Below, piece after piece: positions 37,847 to 46,618 of a stretch of 64,000 nt of DNA. The DNA comes from Myxococcaceae bacterium (GTDB taxonomy: Bacteria; Myxococcota_A; Polyangia; Polyangiales; Ga0077539), in the NCBI GenBank assembly GCA_004297725.1, contig SCUS01000172.1, forward strand, positions 19,562-83,561. The letters are read 5' to 3'. The position numbers were made by a program, and so were the translations under genes. How positions within the stretch are numbered: the first letter of the stretch is position 1; each line of letters starts with the position of its first letter. A model generated the notes under the pieces. The model was not told the DNA's origin, did no database searches, and saw only the letters and a list, made by a program, of their open reading frames with translations.

Positions 37847-39003
37847 GGCCGATGCCTCAGCGGGGGGAGAGCGGCGGAGAGATATCGGTGGAGATGCTCG
37901 GCCATCGCGCGGGCCCCGGAGGGCGTGAGGTGGGAGCGGTCGAGGTAGGCGTCGTCCGGAAGATCCGGCGCGTCGAGCACCTCCATGCCGTCCGCGCGCA
38001 TCCGGGCGATGAGCGTCGCCCGGAAGGCCTGGAGGCGGGCGATGTCTTCCTCGGACATGAAATGGAATGCCCGCTGGAAGGGGAGGTTCACCGGGGACTC
38101 GTAGAAGACCAGCGGCACCGACGCCGAGCGCGCGAGGCGCGCCAGGAGGGTGAGCGAGCGGTAGGCCTCCTCATCGACCTCGGAGCCGGTGAGGGTGATG
38201 CGCTGCACGGCGCTCGGCACCTGACCGTCGCGGTAGGCCAGGCGCCACGGCAGCTTGCCGATGTTGGTGCTCTGGCCCTGAAACCTCCTCGGTAGGATGC
38301 CCGCCGCGGCCGCCCCGCGACGCAGCGTCCAGGCGACGTGCATGGGCTGGAACTGATCGTCGATCCAGAGGTGCCCTCGGATGCGGTAGGCCCGCCAGGA
38401 GCGGGTGGCCACCTCGGCCAGCGCCCCTTCGACCCTGCGCTGGAAGCTCGGGGTCATCCGCGCGGCGTCGAGCATCCGCTCCTGCGCGGCGTTGCCCGCG
38501 AGCAGCATCGGGAGCTCGTCGTCGCCGATCTCGTCCGGCGGGTGCGTCTGCCCGCTCGCGAAGTTGTGTCCCTGAAACTCCACCAGCAGCATCCGCAGCG
38601 GGTGCGTCCCGAGCGCCGTCGCCACCGGGAGCGCGTCGCGAGGGCCGCCGCCAGCCTGCGACATGTTGAACACCGGGCGCAGGTCGCCCGAGCGCCGCAT
38701 GGCCGCGGCCACGCAGGCGGGCACGGTCTCGTCGTCGGAGACGCCCGCGCCGTAGGTGATGGACGACCCCGCGATGCCGACGGCCTCCCGGCGCGCGGGC
38801 TCCGGGGTGGAGAAGATCATCCGCCGCGACCCGTCCGCGGCGGCGATGCCGGGCGCGTTGCGCAGCGCCCCGTCGAGCAGTCGGGCTTCCAGGCGGCGCT
38901 CGACCGGGGCGAGCAGCGCGTCGAGGACCGCGATGGTGAGGGCGGTGAAGGCGGCCAGGCGCACGATGCGCGGCCACGTCCAGCGCGGCGCGTCGCCGGA
39001 CAT
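37843..39003 (-). CDS. Membrane-anchored SGNH-type hydrolase/acyltransferase
   Basis: A 386-residue protein with an N-terminal membrane helix (about 13-28) and an extracytoplasmic SGNH domain. The nucleophile block is GIAGSSITYGAG (about 75-86), other conserved parts are FNMSQAGGGPRD and VEFQGHNF, and the catalytic Asp/His pair is in DRSHLTPSGARAMA near 360. SGNH proteins paired with MBOATs (AlgJ/AlgX, DltD, PatB) finish acyl transfer outside the membrane. The stop overlaps the MBOAT start by 4 bp, and ACP ends 4 bp upstream. The exact acceptor is unknown. Confidence 0.88.
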   Translation of the reverse strand: MSGDAPRWTWPRIVRLAAFTALTIAVLDALLAPVERRLEARLLDGALRNAPGIAAADGSRRMIFSTPEPARREAVGIAGSSITYGAGVSDDETVPACVAAAMRRSGDLRPVFNMSQAGGGPRDALPVATALGTHPLRMLLVEFQGHNFASGQTHPPDEIGDDELPMLLAGNAAQERMLDAARMTPSFQRRVEGALAEVATRSWRAYRIRGHLWIDDQFQPMHVAWTLRRGAAAAGILPRRFQGQSTNIGKLPWRLAYRDGQVPSAVQRITLTGSEVDEEAYRSLTLLARLARSASVPLVFYESPVNLPFQRAFHFMSEEDIARLQAFRATLIARMRADGMEVLDAPDLPDDAYLDRSHLTPSGARAMAEHLHRYLSAALPPLRHRP

Positions 39004-39007
39004 CGGA

Positions 39008-39247
39008 CTAGGACTTCAGCTTGGACTGCAGGGTGCGCTTCATGTCGCCGACGTTCTTCCAGCCGGTGATCTCCCGGGTGGAGAACTTCACCCCGAAGCC
39101 GCTCTCGATGGCGACCACGAGCTTCACGTGGTTGAGCGAGTCCCACTCCTCGACGTCGGCGGCGGCCATGTCGTCTCGCAGGGTGATGGCGTCGAGGTCG
39201 AAGACGTCCTGAAAGATCCGGGTGAGCTTCTCGGTGATGGCATCCAT
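39008..39247 (-). CDS. Acyl carrier protein
   Basis: A 79-residue carrier protein. The phosphopantetheine Ser lies in EWDSLNHVKLV (about residue 37), with the helix-II sequence typical of FkbH-linked and polyketide ACPs, and GVKFSTREITGWKNVGDM downstream. It sits between the FkbH-like and SGNH genes and would carry the acyl group made by FkbH. ATG at 39247; a few extra upstream residues are possible. Distinct from fatty-acid AcpP, whose motif is DSLD. Confidence 0.93.
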   Translation of the reverse strand: MDAITEKLTRIFQDVFDLDAITLRDDMAAADVEEWDSLNHVKLVVAIESGFGVKFSTREITGWKNVGDMKRTLQSKLKS

Positions 39248-39300
39248 GGCGGCGTCCGTGGTCGGGGGGGAGGCGTAGGGGTTCGTCGAGCGAGCGCGGA

Positions 39301-41514
39301 TCACTCCACGCGAATGAATCGGTTGGCAAGCACCGGCAGGAGGTCGAGGCGGTATTCCCACGCCGTCTCGCCGGGCGCCCCGGAGCCTTCGATGGGGCTG
39401 AACCCGAGGCGGGGATAGAGCTCGCGCACGAGCCCGTTCTTGGCGGTGGGGAGGTAGCGGCCCACGACCCGGGTCAGGCCCCGGTCGAGCGCGGCCTGCA
39501 TCATCACGCCGACCATGAACTCCTCCACGCGCCGACCGAGCACCCGGCAGCTCATGAGCCAGGTGTCGATCTCCAGGGTGGACCGCTCGGGCAGCGCCCG
39601 GCCGATCATCACCCCGATGAGCCCGTTGTCGGCGAAGCGGTCTCGCAGCCGGAAGGTGCGCACCACGGTGTCGGGCCGCTCGGACTCCGCCCGCAGCTGC
39701 TCCTCGGTGTACCGCCGGGTCGTCAGGTTGAACTGGTTGCTCTTGTTCACGAGCTGCGCGGCGCGAGGGAGGTTGAACTCGTCGATGGGCGCCACGGTGG
39801 CCGACATCTGGAGGTTGGCGATGAACTCCTCGAGGTCGCCCGCGCTCTTCATCAGCTCCGAGCGGCGCGCGTTGGCGGCGTAGTCGGCGGCCCTCAGGCG
39901 GTCTTCCTCGCTGAGCGCGAGGGCGTCGAAGGCGTGGTGCCGGTGGAGCACCGTGAGGTACCTCGCGGCGTCGCTGCCGATCTCCGGGACCATCACCTCC
40001 GGGAGCTGGCTGCGCACCCACGCCCGCTCCGTGGGGTTGTCGTCGAGGAAGACGAAGCTGTCGGTGCCCAGCTCCAGCGCCGCGGCGATGTCTCGGATGT
40101 TGGTGGCCTTGTCCTGCCAGTTGGCGCGAAACACCGCGATGTCGTCGAGCTTGAGCACCATCTCGGCGCTCCGCTCGAAGGGCTCCCTGGCGTCGGCCTC
40201 GTTGTTCTTGGAGCACACGGCCAGCACGATGCCCCGGTCTCGCAGCTCGCGGGCGTAGCGCTGCAGGTCGGTGTGCGCCTCGCCCTCGGCGTCGGTCACC
40301 CCGAGCTTCAGCCCCTCGACGCCGTCCTCGCCGACGATGCCTCCCCAGAGGGTGTTGTCGAGGTCGAGCACGAGCACCTTCCTGGTGAGCCCGAGCACCG
40401 CGCGCACGTGCATCATGTAGTGGTCGACCAGCAGCGGAATGGCCGCCGGGGCGGGGTGCTGCTTGGCGCGGTACCAGAGCCCCTCGTCGCTCCACGCGGC
40501 CTTGCCGAACTCCGCCGCCACGCCGTCGAAGTCGAGGATGGACACCCCCGTGCCCGCGGCGTCGAGGAGCGCGTGGTTGGCCCTGCGCAGCACCCTCCCC
40601 CGGCCGCCGGGGAGCGAGGCGCCGAGGTGGCCGTAGCTGTCCACCAGCGGGACGTCGAAGTTGTGCTGGACGGCGTGCGCGCGCATCTCGTCGCGGATGA
40701 CCCGCCAGAGCCCGAGCAGCGGGGCCACCGCGGACTGGACCGCGGCGTCGGGGTCGGGGCTGAGCGGGGGCAGGTTGGCGTCGCGCCAGCTCGTCGCCAG
40801 GATCACGATGTCGGGCCGGAAGCGCCGCAGCCCGCTCGAGGGGTCGAGCACCTCCTGGTGGACCATCCCGTACTCGGCCTCGTAGACCTCCGCGGCGACG
40901 CCGTCGCGGAAGGCCGCGAGCTCGAGCAGCGGCTTGATGAGCCGCGTGGTGAAGCTGCCCAGCAGGGCGATGCGCGCCTTGCGAAGCGAGGGGAGGGGGT
41001 GGCGCTGGAGCCGCTTCCAGAGCTTGTGCCCCCGCTCCATGTCGTCGTGGCTGCACGGGTCGCGCAGGGCCTCCCGAAGGTCGGCCGAGGCGCCGGTCGG
41101 GTCGCCCGCGTCGAGGCGCGCCCGGCCCCGGGCGAGGTAGCGCGCGGGCCTCGGACCGACGGCGTGCTCGATGACCCCGTCCCAGGCGGCGAGCGCGGGG
41201 GCGTGGTCGCCGACGGCCGAGCGCACCCTGGCGGCGACCCACTCGGCGGTGGCGCCGCGCACCGAGGCGAGGACGTCGAGCCAGGCGAGGGCGGCGTCTC
41301 GGTCGACCGCGAGGTGGCGCACCGCGAGGCGGGCGAGGGCCTCGGCGGCCTCGTGGTGGTAGCGCTCCCGGGAGTCGAGAGAGCGCACGCAGCGGAGGGC
41401 GAGGCCGAGCGCCTCGGAGGGCTCCACACGCGAGAGCAGAACCTCGTAGACGGGGGAGGTGAGGGAGGCCTCGAGGAGGGCCTCGAGGGAGGCGTCGGGC
41501 TGGGCTGCCATCAT
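39301..41514 (-). CDS. FkbH-like HAD-IIIC protein with TPR-like N-terminus
   Basis: A 737-residue protein. Residues 1-160 are helical, TPR-like (ARYLARGRARLDAGDPTGASADL). Residues 180-360 look like the SGNH-like domain of long FkbH proteins (IALLGSFTTRLIKPLLELAAF). The HAD phosphatase domain has LVLDLDNTLWGG (about 381-392), VCSKNNEADAREPF and FLDDNPTERAW, with the DxD nucleophile intact. The C-terminal third has NKSNQFNLTTRRY and a GNAT-like fold. FkbH enzymes take 1,3-bisphosphoglycerate and load glyceryl onto an ACP. The ACP gene is directly downstream. Starts MM at 41514, under a candidate sigma-70 promoter. Confidence 0.92.
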   Translation of the reverse strand: MMAAQPDASLEALLEASLTSPVYEVLLSRVEPSEALGLALRCVRSLDSRERYHHEAAEALARLAVRHLAVDRDAALAWLDVLASVRGATAEWVAARVRSAVGDHAPALAAWDGVIEHAVGPRPARYLARGRARLDAGDPTGASADLREALRDPCSHDDMERGHKLWKRLQRHPLPSLRKARIALLGSFTTRLIKPLLELAAFRDGVAAEVYEAEYGMVHQEVLDPSSGLRRFRPDIVILATSWRDANLPPLSPDPDAAVQSAVAPLLGLWRVIRDEMRAHAVQHNFDVPLVDSYGHLGASLPGGRGRVLRRANHALLDAAGTGVSILDFDGVAAEFGKAAWSDEGLWYRAKQHPAPAAIPLLVDHYMMHVRAVLGLTRKVLVLDLDNTLWGGIVGEDGVEGLKLGVTDAEGEAHTDLQRYARELRDRGIVLAVCSKNNEADAREPFERSAEMVLKLDDIAVFRANWQDKATNIRDIAAALELGTDSFVFLDDNPTERAWVRSQLPEVMVPEIGSDAARYLTVLHRHHAFDALALSEEDRLRAADYAANARRSELMKSAGDLEEFIANLQMSATVAPIDEFNLPRAAQLVNKSNQFNLTTRRYTEEQLRAESERPDTVVRTFRLRDRFADNGLIGVMIGRALPERSTLEIDTWLMSCRVLGRRVEEFMVGVMMQAALDRGLTRVVGRYLPTAKNGLVRELYPRLGFSPIEGSGAPGETAWEYRLDLLPVLANRFIRVE

Positions 41515-41575
41515 CCGTTTCTCGTGGAGTATCGGTTGGTTGGGTCGTGCTGCCCGCGGCCCCTCGGGGAGCGGG

Positions 41576-41603
41576 ACACTAGCCAAAGGGGTCGGAGTGT
41601 CAA
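41576..41603 (-). promoter_or_regulatory. Candidate sigma-70 promoter for the FkbH cassette
   Basis: Reading the minus strand: TTGACA (41603-41598), 16-base spacer, then TAGTGT (41581-41576). The -35 is a perfect match; the -10 keeps the first two and last bases of TATAAT. The start of transcription would be near 41569, about 55 bases before the FkbH start. It also lies upstream of acs on the other strand. Confidence 0.5.
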
Positions 41604-41635
41604 TGTCGCCGGGGATGGGCCTATCATTCACGGCC

Positions 41636-43585
41636 ATGAACCCCAACTCGATCGAGAGCACGATGAAGGAGTCCCGGGTCTTTCCGCCCGACGAGGAGTT
41701 CTCGAAGCACGCGCACATCCGCTCGATGGAGCAGTACCGCGCGCTCTACGAGAAATCCCTCAACGACCCGGAGGCCTTCTGGGGCGAGATGGCCGACGCG
41801 CTTCACTGGTTCGCGCCGCCGAGGGAGATCCTGGTCGACGAGCGGCCGCACGCCCGCTGGTTCGTGGGGGGCACCACCAACATCGCCTACAACTGCCTCG
41901 ACCGGCACCTGTCGTCGCTGCGCCGCAACAAGGCCGCGATCTTGTGGGAGGGCGAGCCCGGCGAGACCCGCACGCTCACCTACCATCAGCTTCACCGCGA
42001 GGTGTGCCGCTTCGCCAACGTGCTCCGCAAGCTGGGCGTACGCACCGGCGACCGGGTGGCGATCTACATGGGCATGGTGCCCGAGATCGCCGTGGCGATG
42101 CTCGCCTGCGCCCGCATCGGCGCGCCGCACATGGTGATCTTCGGCGGCTTCGCGGCGGACGCGGTGCGCGACCGCATCAACGACTCCAAGGCCTCCCTGG
42201 TGGTGACCTGCGACGGGTCGTGGCGCCGGGGCCAGGTGGTGCCGCTGAAGGCCATCGTCGACAAGGCCATCGCGGAGTGCCCCAGCGTGAGGCACACGGT
42301 GGTGTTCAAGCGCACCGGCGAGCGGGTCAACATGGAGCCCGGCCGCGACCACTACTGGCAGGAGGTCATCGAGGCGGTGAACGCCAACTCCACGCCGGTG
42401 CCGGTGGAGAGCGAGCACCCGCTGTTCATCCTCTACACCTCTGGGACCACCGGCAAACCCAAGGGCATCGTGCACACCACCGGCGGCTACATGGTCGGCA
42501 CGCACGTCACCAGCAAGTACGTCTTCGACCTCCGGGAGAACGACACCTACTTCTGCACCGCCGACGTCGGCTGGATCACCGGGCACTCCTACGTCGTCTA
42601 CGGCCCGCTGCTCAACGGCGCGACCGTGCTGATGTACGAGGGCGCCCCCAACTTCCCCGACCAGGGGCGGCTCTGGCAGCTCTGCGAGCGCTACGGCGTC
42701 ACCATCTTCTACACCGCCCCGACGGCGATCAGGGCCTTCATGCGCTGGGGCGAGCAGTGGCCGATGAAGGCCGACCTCTCGTGCCTGCGGCTGCTCGGCA
42801 GCGTGGGCGAGCCCATCAACCCCGAGGCGTGGATGTGGTACCAGCGGGTCATCGGCAACGCGCGCTGCCCGGTGGTGGACACCTGGTGGCAGACCGAGAC
42901 CGGGGCCATCATGCTCTCGCCGCTGCCCGGGGCGACGCCCACCAAGCCCGGGAGCGCGACGCTGCCCTTCTTCGGCATCGAGGCCGACGTGGTGCGCAAG
43001 GACGGCACCCGCTGCGCCCCCAACGAGGGCGGCTTCCTGGTGATCAAGCGCCCGTGGCCCTCGATGGCGCGCACCATCTACGGCGACGACGAGCGGTACC
43101 AGAAGTACTTCACGGAGATCCCCGGGGTGTACTTCACCGGCGACGGGGCGCGCCGCGACGACGACGGGTACTTCTGGCTGATGGGCCGCGTCGACGACGT
43201 GCTCAACGTCGCGGGCCACCGACTCGGCACCGCGGAGATCGAGAGCGCCCTCGTGGGTCACCGCGCCGTGGCCGAGGCCGCGGTGGTGGGCCGACCGGAC
43301 GAGCTCAAGGGCCAGGGGCTGGTGTGCTTCGTGACGCTGCGCCCGGGCTTCGCGGCCACCCGCGAGCTCAAGCAGGTGCTCGCCGAGCACGTGGCCTCGG
43401 AGATCGGGCGCTTCGCCAGGCCCGACATGGTGCGCTTCGCCGACGCGCTCCCGAAGACCCGCAGCGGCAAGATCATGCGCCGGCTGCTGAAGGAGATCGC
43501 CGGCGGCGGCGAGACCCAGGGCGACACCACCACGCTCGAAGACCTCTCGGTGCTCGCCGCGCTACGCGCCAGCGACGACGAGTAG
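41636..43585 (+). CDS. acs: Acetyl-CoA synthetase
   Basis: A 649-residue AMP-forming acetyl-CoA synthetase (E. coli Acs is 652). It activates acetate to acetyl-AMP and then acetyl-CoA. Visible marks: HWFAPPREILVDERPHARWFVGG near the start, the P-loop LYTSGTTGKPKGIVHTTGGY at about 263-282, DVGWITGHSYVVYGPL, WWQTETGAIM at about 415, and the acetylation-regulated Lys in TRSGKIMRRLL near 610. Divergent from the FkbH gene with 121 bp between starts. Could be propionyl-CoA synthetase, but length and motifs favour acetate. Confidence 0.95.
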   Translation: MNPNSIESTMKESRVFPPDEEFSKHAHIRSMEQYRALYEKSLNDPEAFWGEMADALHWFAPPREILVDERPHARWFVGGTTNIAYNCLDRHLSSLRRNKAAILWEGEPGETRTLTYHQLHREVCRFANVLRKLGVRTGDRVAIYMGMVPEIAVAMLACARIGAPHMVIFGGFAADAVRDRINDSKASLVVTCDGSWRRGQVVPLKAIVDKAIAECPSVRHTVVFKRTGERVNMEPGRDHYWQEVIEAVNANSTPVPVESEHPLFILYTSGTTGKPKGIVHTTGGYMVGTHVTSKYVFDLRENDTYFCTADVGWITGHSYVVYGPLLNGATVLMYEGAPNFPDQGRLWQLCERYGVTIFYTAPTAIRAFMRWGEQWPMKADLSCLRLLGSVGEPINPEAWMWYQRVIGNARCPVVDTWWQTETGAIMLSPLPGATPTKPGSATLPFFGIEADVVRKDGTRCAPNEGGFLVIKRPWPSMARTIYGDDERYQKYFTEIPGVYFTGDGARRDDDGYFWLMGRVDDVLNVAGHRLGTAEIESALVGHRAVAEAAVVGRPDELKGQGLVCFVTLRPGFAATRELKQVLAEHVASEIGRFARPDMVRFADALPKTRSGKIMRRLLKEIAGGGETQGDTTTLEDLSVLAALRASDDE

Positions 43586-43698
43586 CGACCCCCCCCTCCC
43601 TCCTCCAGAAACCCTCCAACGCCCCTCGAGGGAGCGTCGACCGACGCCCAGGAGCCCCCCCATGCCCCCGGCTACAAAATGATTCTGGGATTCACAGT

Positions 43699-43704
43699 TA
43701 TGAT
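43699..43704 (+). promoter_or_regulatory. Candidate -10 element upstream of the delta-60 lipoprotein
   Basis: TATGAT in an unusually AT-rich patch (43671-43710) for this genome, 25 bases before the start at 43729. No good -35 at the standard distance (best CTACAA at 43672). Confidence 0.3.
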
Positions 43705-43728
43705 TGTCCTGTGGTAGTGAGCGGTCCC

Positions 43729-45138
43729 ATGAGCTCGCTGCACTTCCATTCAGGCGTTTCTCTGCGTTCGGCTTCGCTGGCCCTGCTGTTGGCCGCGGGC
43801 TGCAACTACTCCGACTCGATCACCGACGCGGGCGTGGCCGACGCTTCCGCGGCCGATGGCGGGGCTGCCGTGCCGAGGGTGCTGGCGGTCTCGGCCACCG
43901 GGCATGACCGCTTCTACGGCGTGACCTTCGACCCCTCCGGGCGCTTCTACGCGGCGGGCGTGGTCTCCGAGGGCAACGTCGCGGCGACCGCCGACTTCGA
44001 GACCGTGGTCGCCCGCTTCACGGCCACGGGCGAGCTCGACACGACCTTCGGCCAGGGCGGCTACGCCCGCCGCAACGTGGCGGTGGGCCTCGGCGGCGAG
44101 GTGGCCCGCGGGGTCGCGGTGCAGCCCTCCGGAAAGGTCGTGGTGGTGGCCAGCGTCGAGCATGTCGCCGCCGGGGCCGACCCGCGCGACCGCGACATCG
44201 CCCTGCTGCGCTACAACGCCGACGGGACGCGCGACACCGGCTTCGGCGTCGACGGCGTGGTGACGCTCGACCTGAGCGACGGCCAGGTGGTGGGCACCGG
44301 CTACGTGGCCGACGCCGCCTGGGGCCTCACCGCCTACAGCGACGGCCGGCTGCTGGTCTCCGGCGCGCAGCGGCGCACCGGCGGAACCGTGGCGGACTTC
44401 ACCGTGGTCCGCCTCAGCGCCGACGGGGTGCGCGACGCGAGCTTCGGCACCAACGGCGTCGCCACGGTGAACGTCAACGAGCGCACGGCCAACCCTCGCA
44501 CCGCGACGCTGCTTCCGGACGGCGGCATCGTCGCGTCGGGCTACATCGACGACGGCGGCGTGGTGAAGCCGGTGCTCTTCAAGCTCACCTCCGCGGGCCA
44601 GCTCGACCCCACCTTCGGGGTGGCCGGAATCTTCGCCCCGACGGTGCTCGCCGCGGTCACCGAGGCCTACGACGCGGTGCTGCAGGGCTCGTCCTTCGTC
44701 ACCGCGGGCTACGGTCGCAACAGCACCAGCGAGAGCCTCGACTGGCTCTCGCTGCGGGTCTCCGCCGCCGGGACGCTCGACCCCACCTGGGGCACCGCGG
44801 GCGTGGCCCGGCTCGACCTCGCGCGCTTCAACGACAACGCCCGGGCCCTGGTGGCGCTGCCCGACAACCGCATCCTGATGGTGGGCGGCGGCCGCCCCTC
44901 CGAGGCCAACGTCGACGGGATGGTCGCGATGCTCAGCTCCGCGGGACAGCCCGACACCACCTTCGCCCCTCGCGGCCTGCGCACCTACGACTTCGGCGGG
45001 GCGTCGGACTTCTTCTGGGCGGTCGCGCTCAACCCCGCGCGCACCCACGTCGCCATCGTGGGGGCGCGAGGCGTCGGGGTGTCCGCGGGAGCGACCACGG
45101 CCAACGACGACTCGGTGGTCTACCTGCTCCCGCTCTGA
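43729..45138 (+). CDS. Lipoprotein with delta-60 (propeller) repeats
   Basis: A 469-residue lipoprotein: signal ending ASLALLLAAGC (Cys about 25) and an Ala/Asp linker, then five to six delta-60 repeats of about 60 residues. Each has the form VVRLSADGVRDASFGTNGVATV or FTATGELDTTFGQGGYARR, preceded by a strand such as IVASGYIDDG or LLVSGAQRRTG. The repeats should fold as a beta-propeller. Ligand and role unknown. The ATG at 43729 directly precedes the signal; a GTG at 43711 is an alternative. It converges on the 45143 gene 4 bp away. Confidence 0.85.
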   Translation: MSSLHFHSGVSLRSASLALLLAAGCNYSDSITDAGVADASAADGGAAVPRVLAVSATGHDRFYGVTFDPSGRFYAAGVVSEGNVAATADFETVVARFTATGELDTTFGQGGYARRNVAVGLGGEVARGVAVQPSGKVVVVASVEHVAAGADPRDRDIALLRYNADGTRDTGFGVDGVVTLDLSDGQVVGTGYVADAAWGLTAYSDGRLLVSGAQRRTGGTVADFTVVRLSADGVRDASFGTNGVATVNVNERTANPRTATLLPDGGIVASGYIDDGGVVKPVLFKLTSAGQLDPTFGVAGIFAPTVLAAVTEAYDAVLQGSSFVTAGYGRNSTSESLDWLSLRVSAAGTLDPTWGTAGVARLDLARFNDNARALVALPDNRILMVGGGRPSEANVDGMVAMLSSAGQPDTTFAPRGLRTYDFGGASDFFWAVALNPARTHVAIVGARGVGVSAGATTANDDSVVYLLPL

Positions 45139-45142
45139 TCCT

Positions 45143-45811
45143 TCAGCCCCGCAGCCGGCTCCACAAGAACACCGCGGCGGCGCCCAGCAGCGCCGTCGAC
45201 ATCCCCAGCACCACCAGGGCCTGCAGCGTGCTCGGGCCCTTCTTCTTCACCGGGCGATCCCAGTCGTCTCGCACGGTGGCGTCGGGCTCCGTGGCGTCGG
45301 CGCTCGGCGCGGGCCTCTGGCCCTGCTCGTCGAGCCCCCGGGTGAGCTTCTCGTCCGCGTCCGCCGCCTCGTCGTCGCTCTCCTCCGGGCGCACCGGCCG
45401 GTGGTGCTCCCGCACCAGCCTCCCCAGCATCCGCTGCGCCGCCCCCCGGTTGAGCGGGACCAGCGCCGCCGCGAGCTCCGCCGCCAGCGCCGAGTGGGTG
45501 AACACCGTCTCCGAGCGCAGCCTCGCGGTGAGCTCCAGCACCGTCGCGGGCGCGGGCACCAGGGCCGTCTCCAGCAGCGTCGCGACGCCCTCCTGGGCCT
45601 CCCGGTCGTCCACCGCGGGGGAGCACAGCTCGTTGATCTTCACGACCCCGTGCTCGTCGACCTCGATGCCCCCGGCGTCGAGCACCACGCGCCGGTCCTT
45701 CATCGACTCCACCGCCTGGAGCACGATGAACAGCGCGCTCTCGGGCGTCATGGGGGTGCCGCGATGGGACATCGCCTCCACCAGATCGTCCATCGCCACC
45801 GCGTCGCTCAT
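45143..45811 (-). CDS. Tail-anchored protein coupled to hisF, unknown
   Basis: A 222-residue protein with a soluble N-terminal part and one C-terminal membrane helix (LQALVVLGMSTALLGAAAVFLW, about 197-218), so most of it should face the cytoplasm. Between them lies a charged, disordered linker (ESDDEAADADEKLTRG). The N-terminal part (SALFIVLQAVESMKDRRVVLDAGGIEVDEHG) loosely recalls the C-lobe of Ser/Thr kinases but lacks a catalytic loop. Its ATG overlaps the hisF stop as ATGA. No link to histidine synthesis is known to me. Confidence 0.75.
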   Translation of the reverse strand: MSDAVAMDDLVEAMSHRGTPMTPESALFIVLQAVESMKDRRVVLDAGGIEVDEHGVVKINELCSPAVDDREAQEGVATLLETALVPAPATVLELTARLRSETVFTHSALAAELAAALVPLNRGAAQRMLGRLVREHHRPVRPEESDDEAADADEKLTRGLDEQGQRPAPSADATEPDATVRDDWDRPVKKKGPSTLQALVVLGMSTALLGAAAVFLWSRLRG

Positions 45812-46617
45812 CGGTCCTCCGGCGTGGCGTCGTCGCGCACGACGACCCCGCGAGAGCGAAGGTAGTCCCGAGCCTGTCCGAGGGTGAAGTGACCGTCATG
45901 GAAGATGGTCGCCGCCAGCGCCGCGTCCGCCCCGCCGCCTCCCTCCGAGAGGGGCAGCACCCCCAGCGCGAGGTGCTCCAGCGTGCCGACCCCGCCGCTC
46001 GCGATCACCGGGCACCCGACCGCCTCGACCACCGCCCGCACCAGCTCGAGGTCGTAGCCGAGCCCGGTGCCGTCGCGGTCCATGCTGGTCAGCAGGATCT
46101 CCCCCGCGCCCCGGGCATCCACCTCGCGCGCCCAGGAGAGCGCGTCGAGCCCGGTGTCCACCCGGCCGCCGTGGGTGAACACCCCCCAGCCCGCGCTCGC
46201 GTCGTTCGGGTCCCTGCGCCGCGCGTCGATGGCCACCACCAGCGCCTGTCGACCGTAGGCTCCCGCCACCGCCTCGATGAGCGCGGGGTGGGTCACCGCC
46301 GAGCTGTTCACCGAGACCTTGTCCGCCCCCGCCCGGAGGATCGCGTCCACGTCCTCCCGGGTGCGTATCCCGCCGCCCACGGTGAGCGGCACGAACACCT
46401 CGTTGGCCGTGCGCTCGACCACGTCCAGCAGGATGTCCCTCGCCTCGTGCGAGGCCGTGATGTCCAGGAAGGTGATCTCGTCGGCCCCGGCGCGATCGTA
46501 GGCCCTCGCACAATCCACCGGGTCGCCCGCGTCGCGCAGCCCGACGAAGCGCACGCCCTTCACCACGCGGCCGTTCTTCACATCGAGGCAGGGGATCAAC
46601 CGCCGGGCGACCGTCAT
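45808..46617 (-). CDS. hisF: Imidazole glycerol phosphate synthase, cyclase subunit
   Basis: HisF joins ammonia (from HisH) with PRFAR to give imidazole glycerol phosphate and AICAR. The 269-residue TIM barrel shows the catalytic Asp in PCLDVKNGRVVKG (about 11) and the second in TSMDRDGTG (about 140), plus VGGGIRTREDVDAIL and ASGGVGTLEHL for phosphate binding. The start at 46617 lies one base after the hisA stop; an upstream GTG would overlap hisA. Last his gene; followed by a tail-anchored protein. Confidence 0.97.
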   Translation of the reverse strand: MTVARRLIPCLDVKNGRVVKGVRFVGLRDAGDPVDCARAYDRAGADEITFLDITASHEARDILLDVVERTANEVFVPLTVGGGIRTREDVDAILRAGADKVSVNSSAVTHPALIEAVAGAYGRQALVVAIDARRRDPNDASAGWGVFTHGGRVDTGLDALSWAREVDARGAGEILLTSMDRDGTGLGYDLELVRAVVEAVGCPVIASGGVGTLEHLALGVLPLSEGGGGADAALAATIFHDGHFTLGQARDYLRSRGVVVRDDATPEDR

Positions 46618-46618
46618 C

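Noticed and set aside
39934..43728. Long plus-strand frame leading into the delta-60 lipoprotein
   Set aside because: It runs antisense to FkbH and through acs in another frame; the real start is at the lipoprotein signal at 43729.
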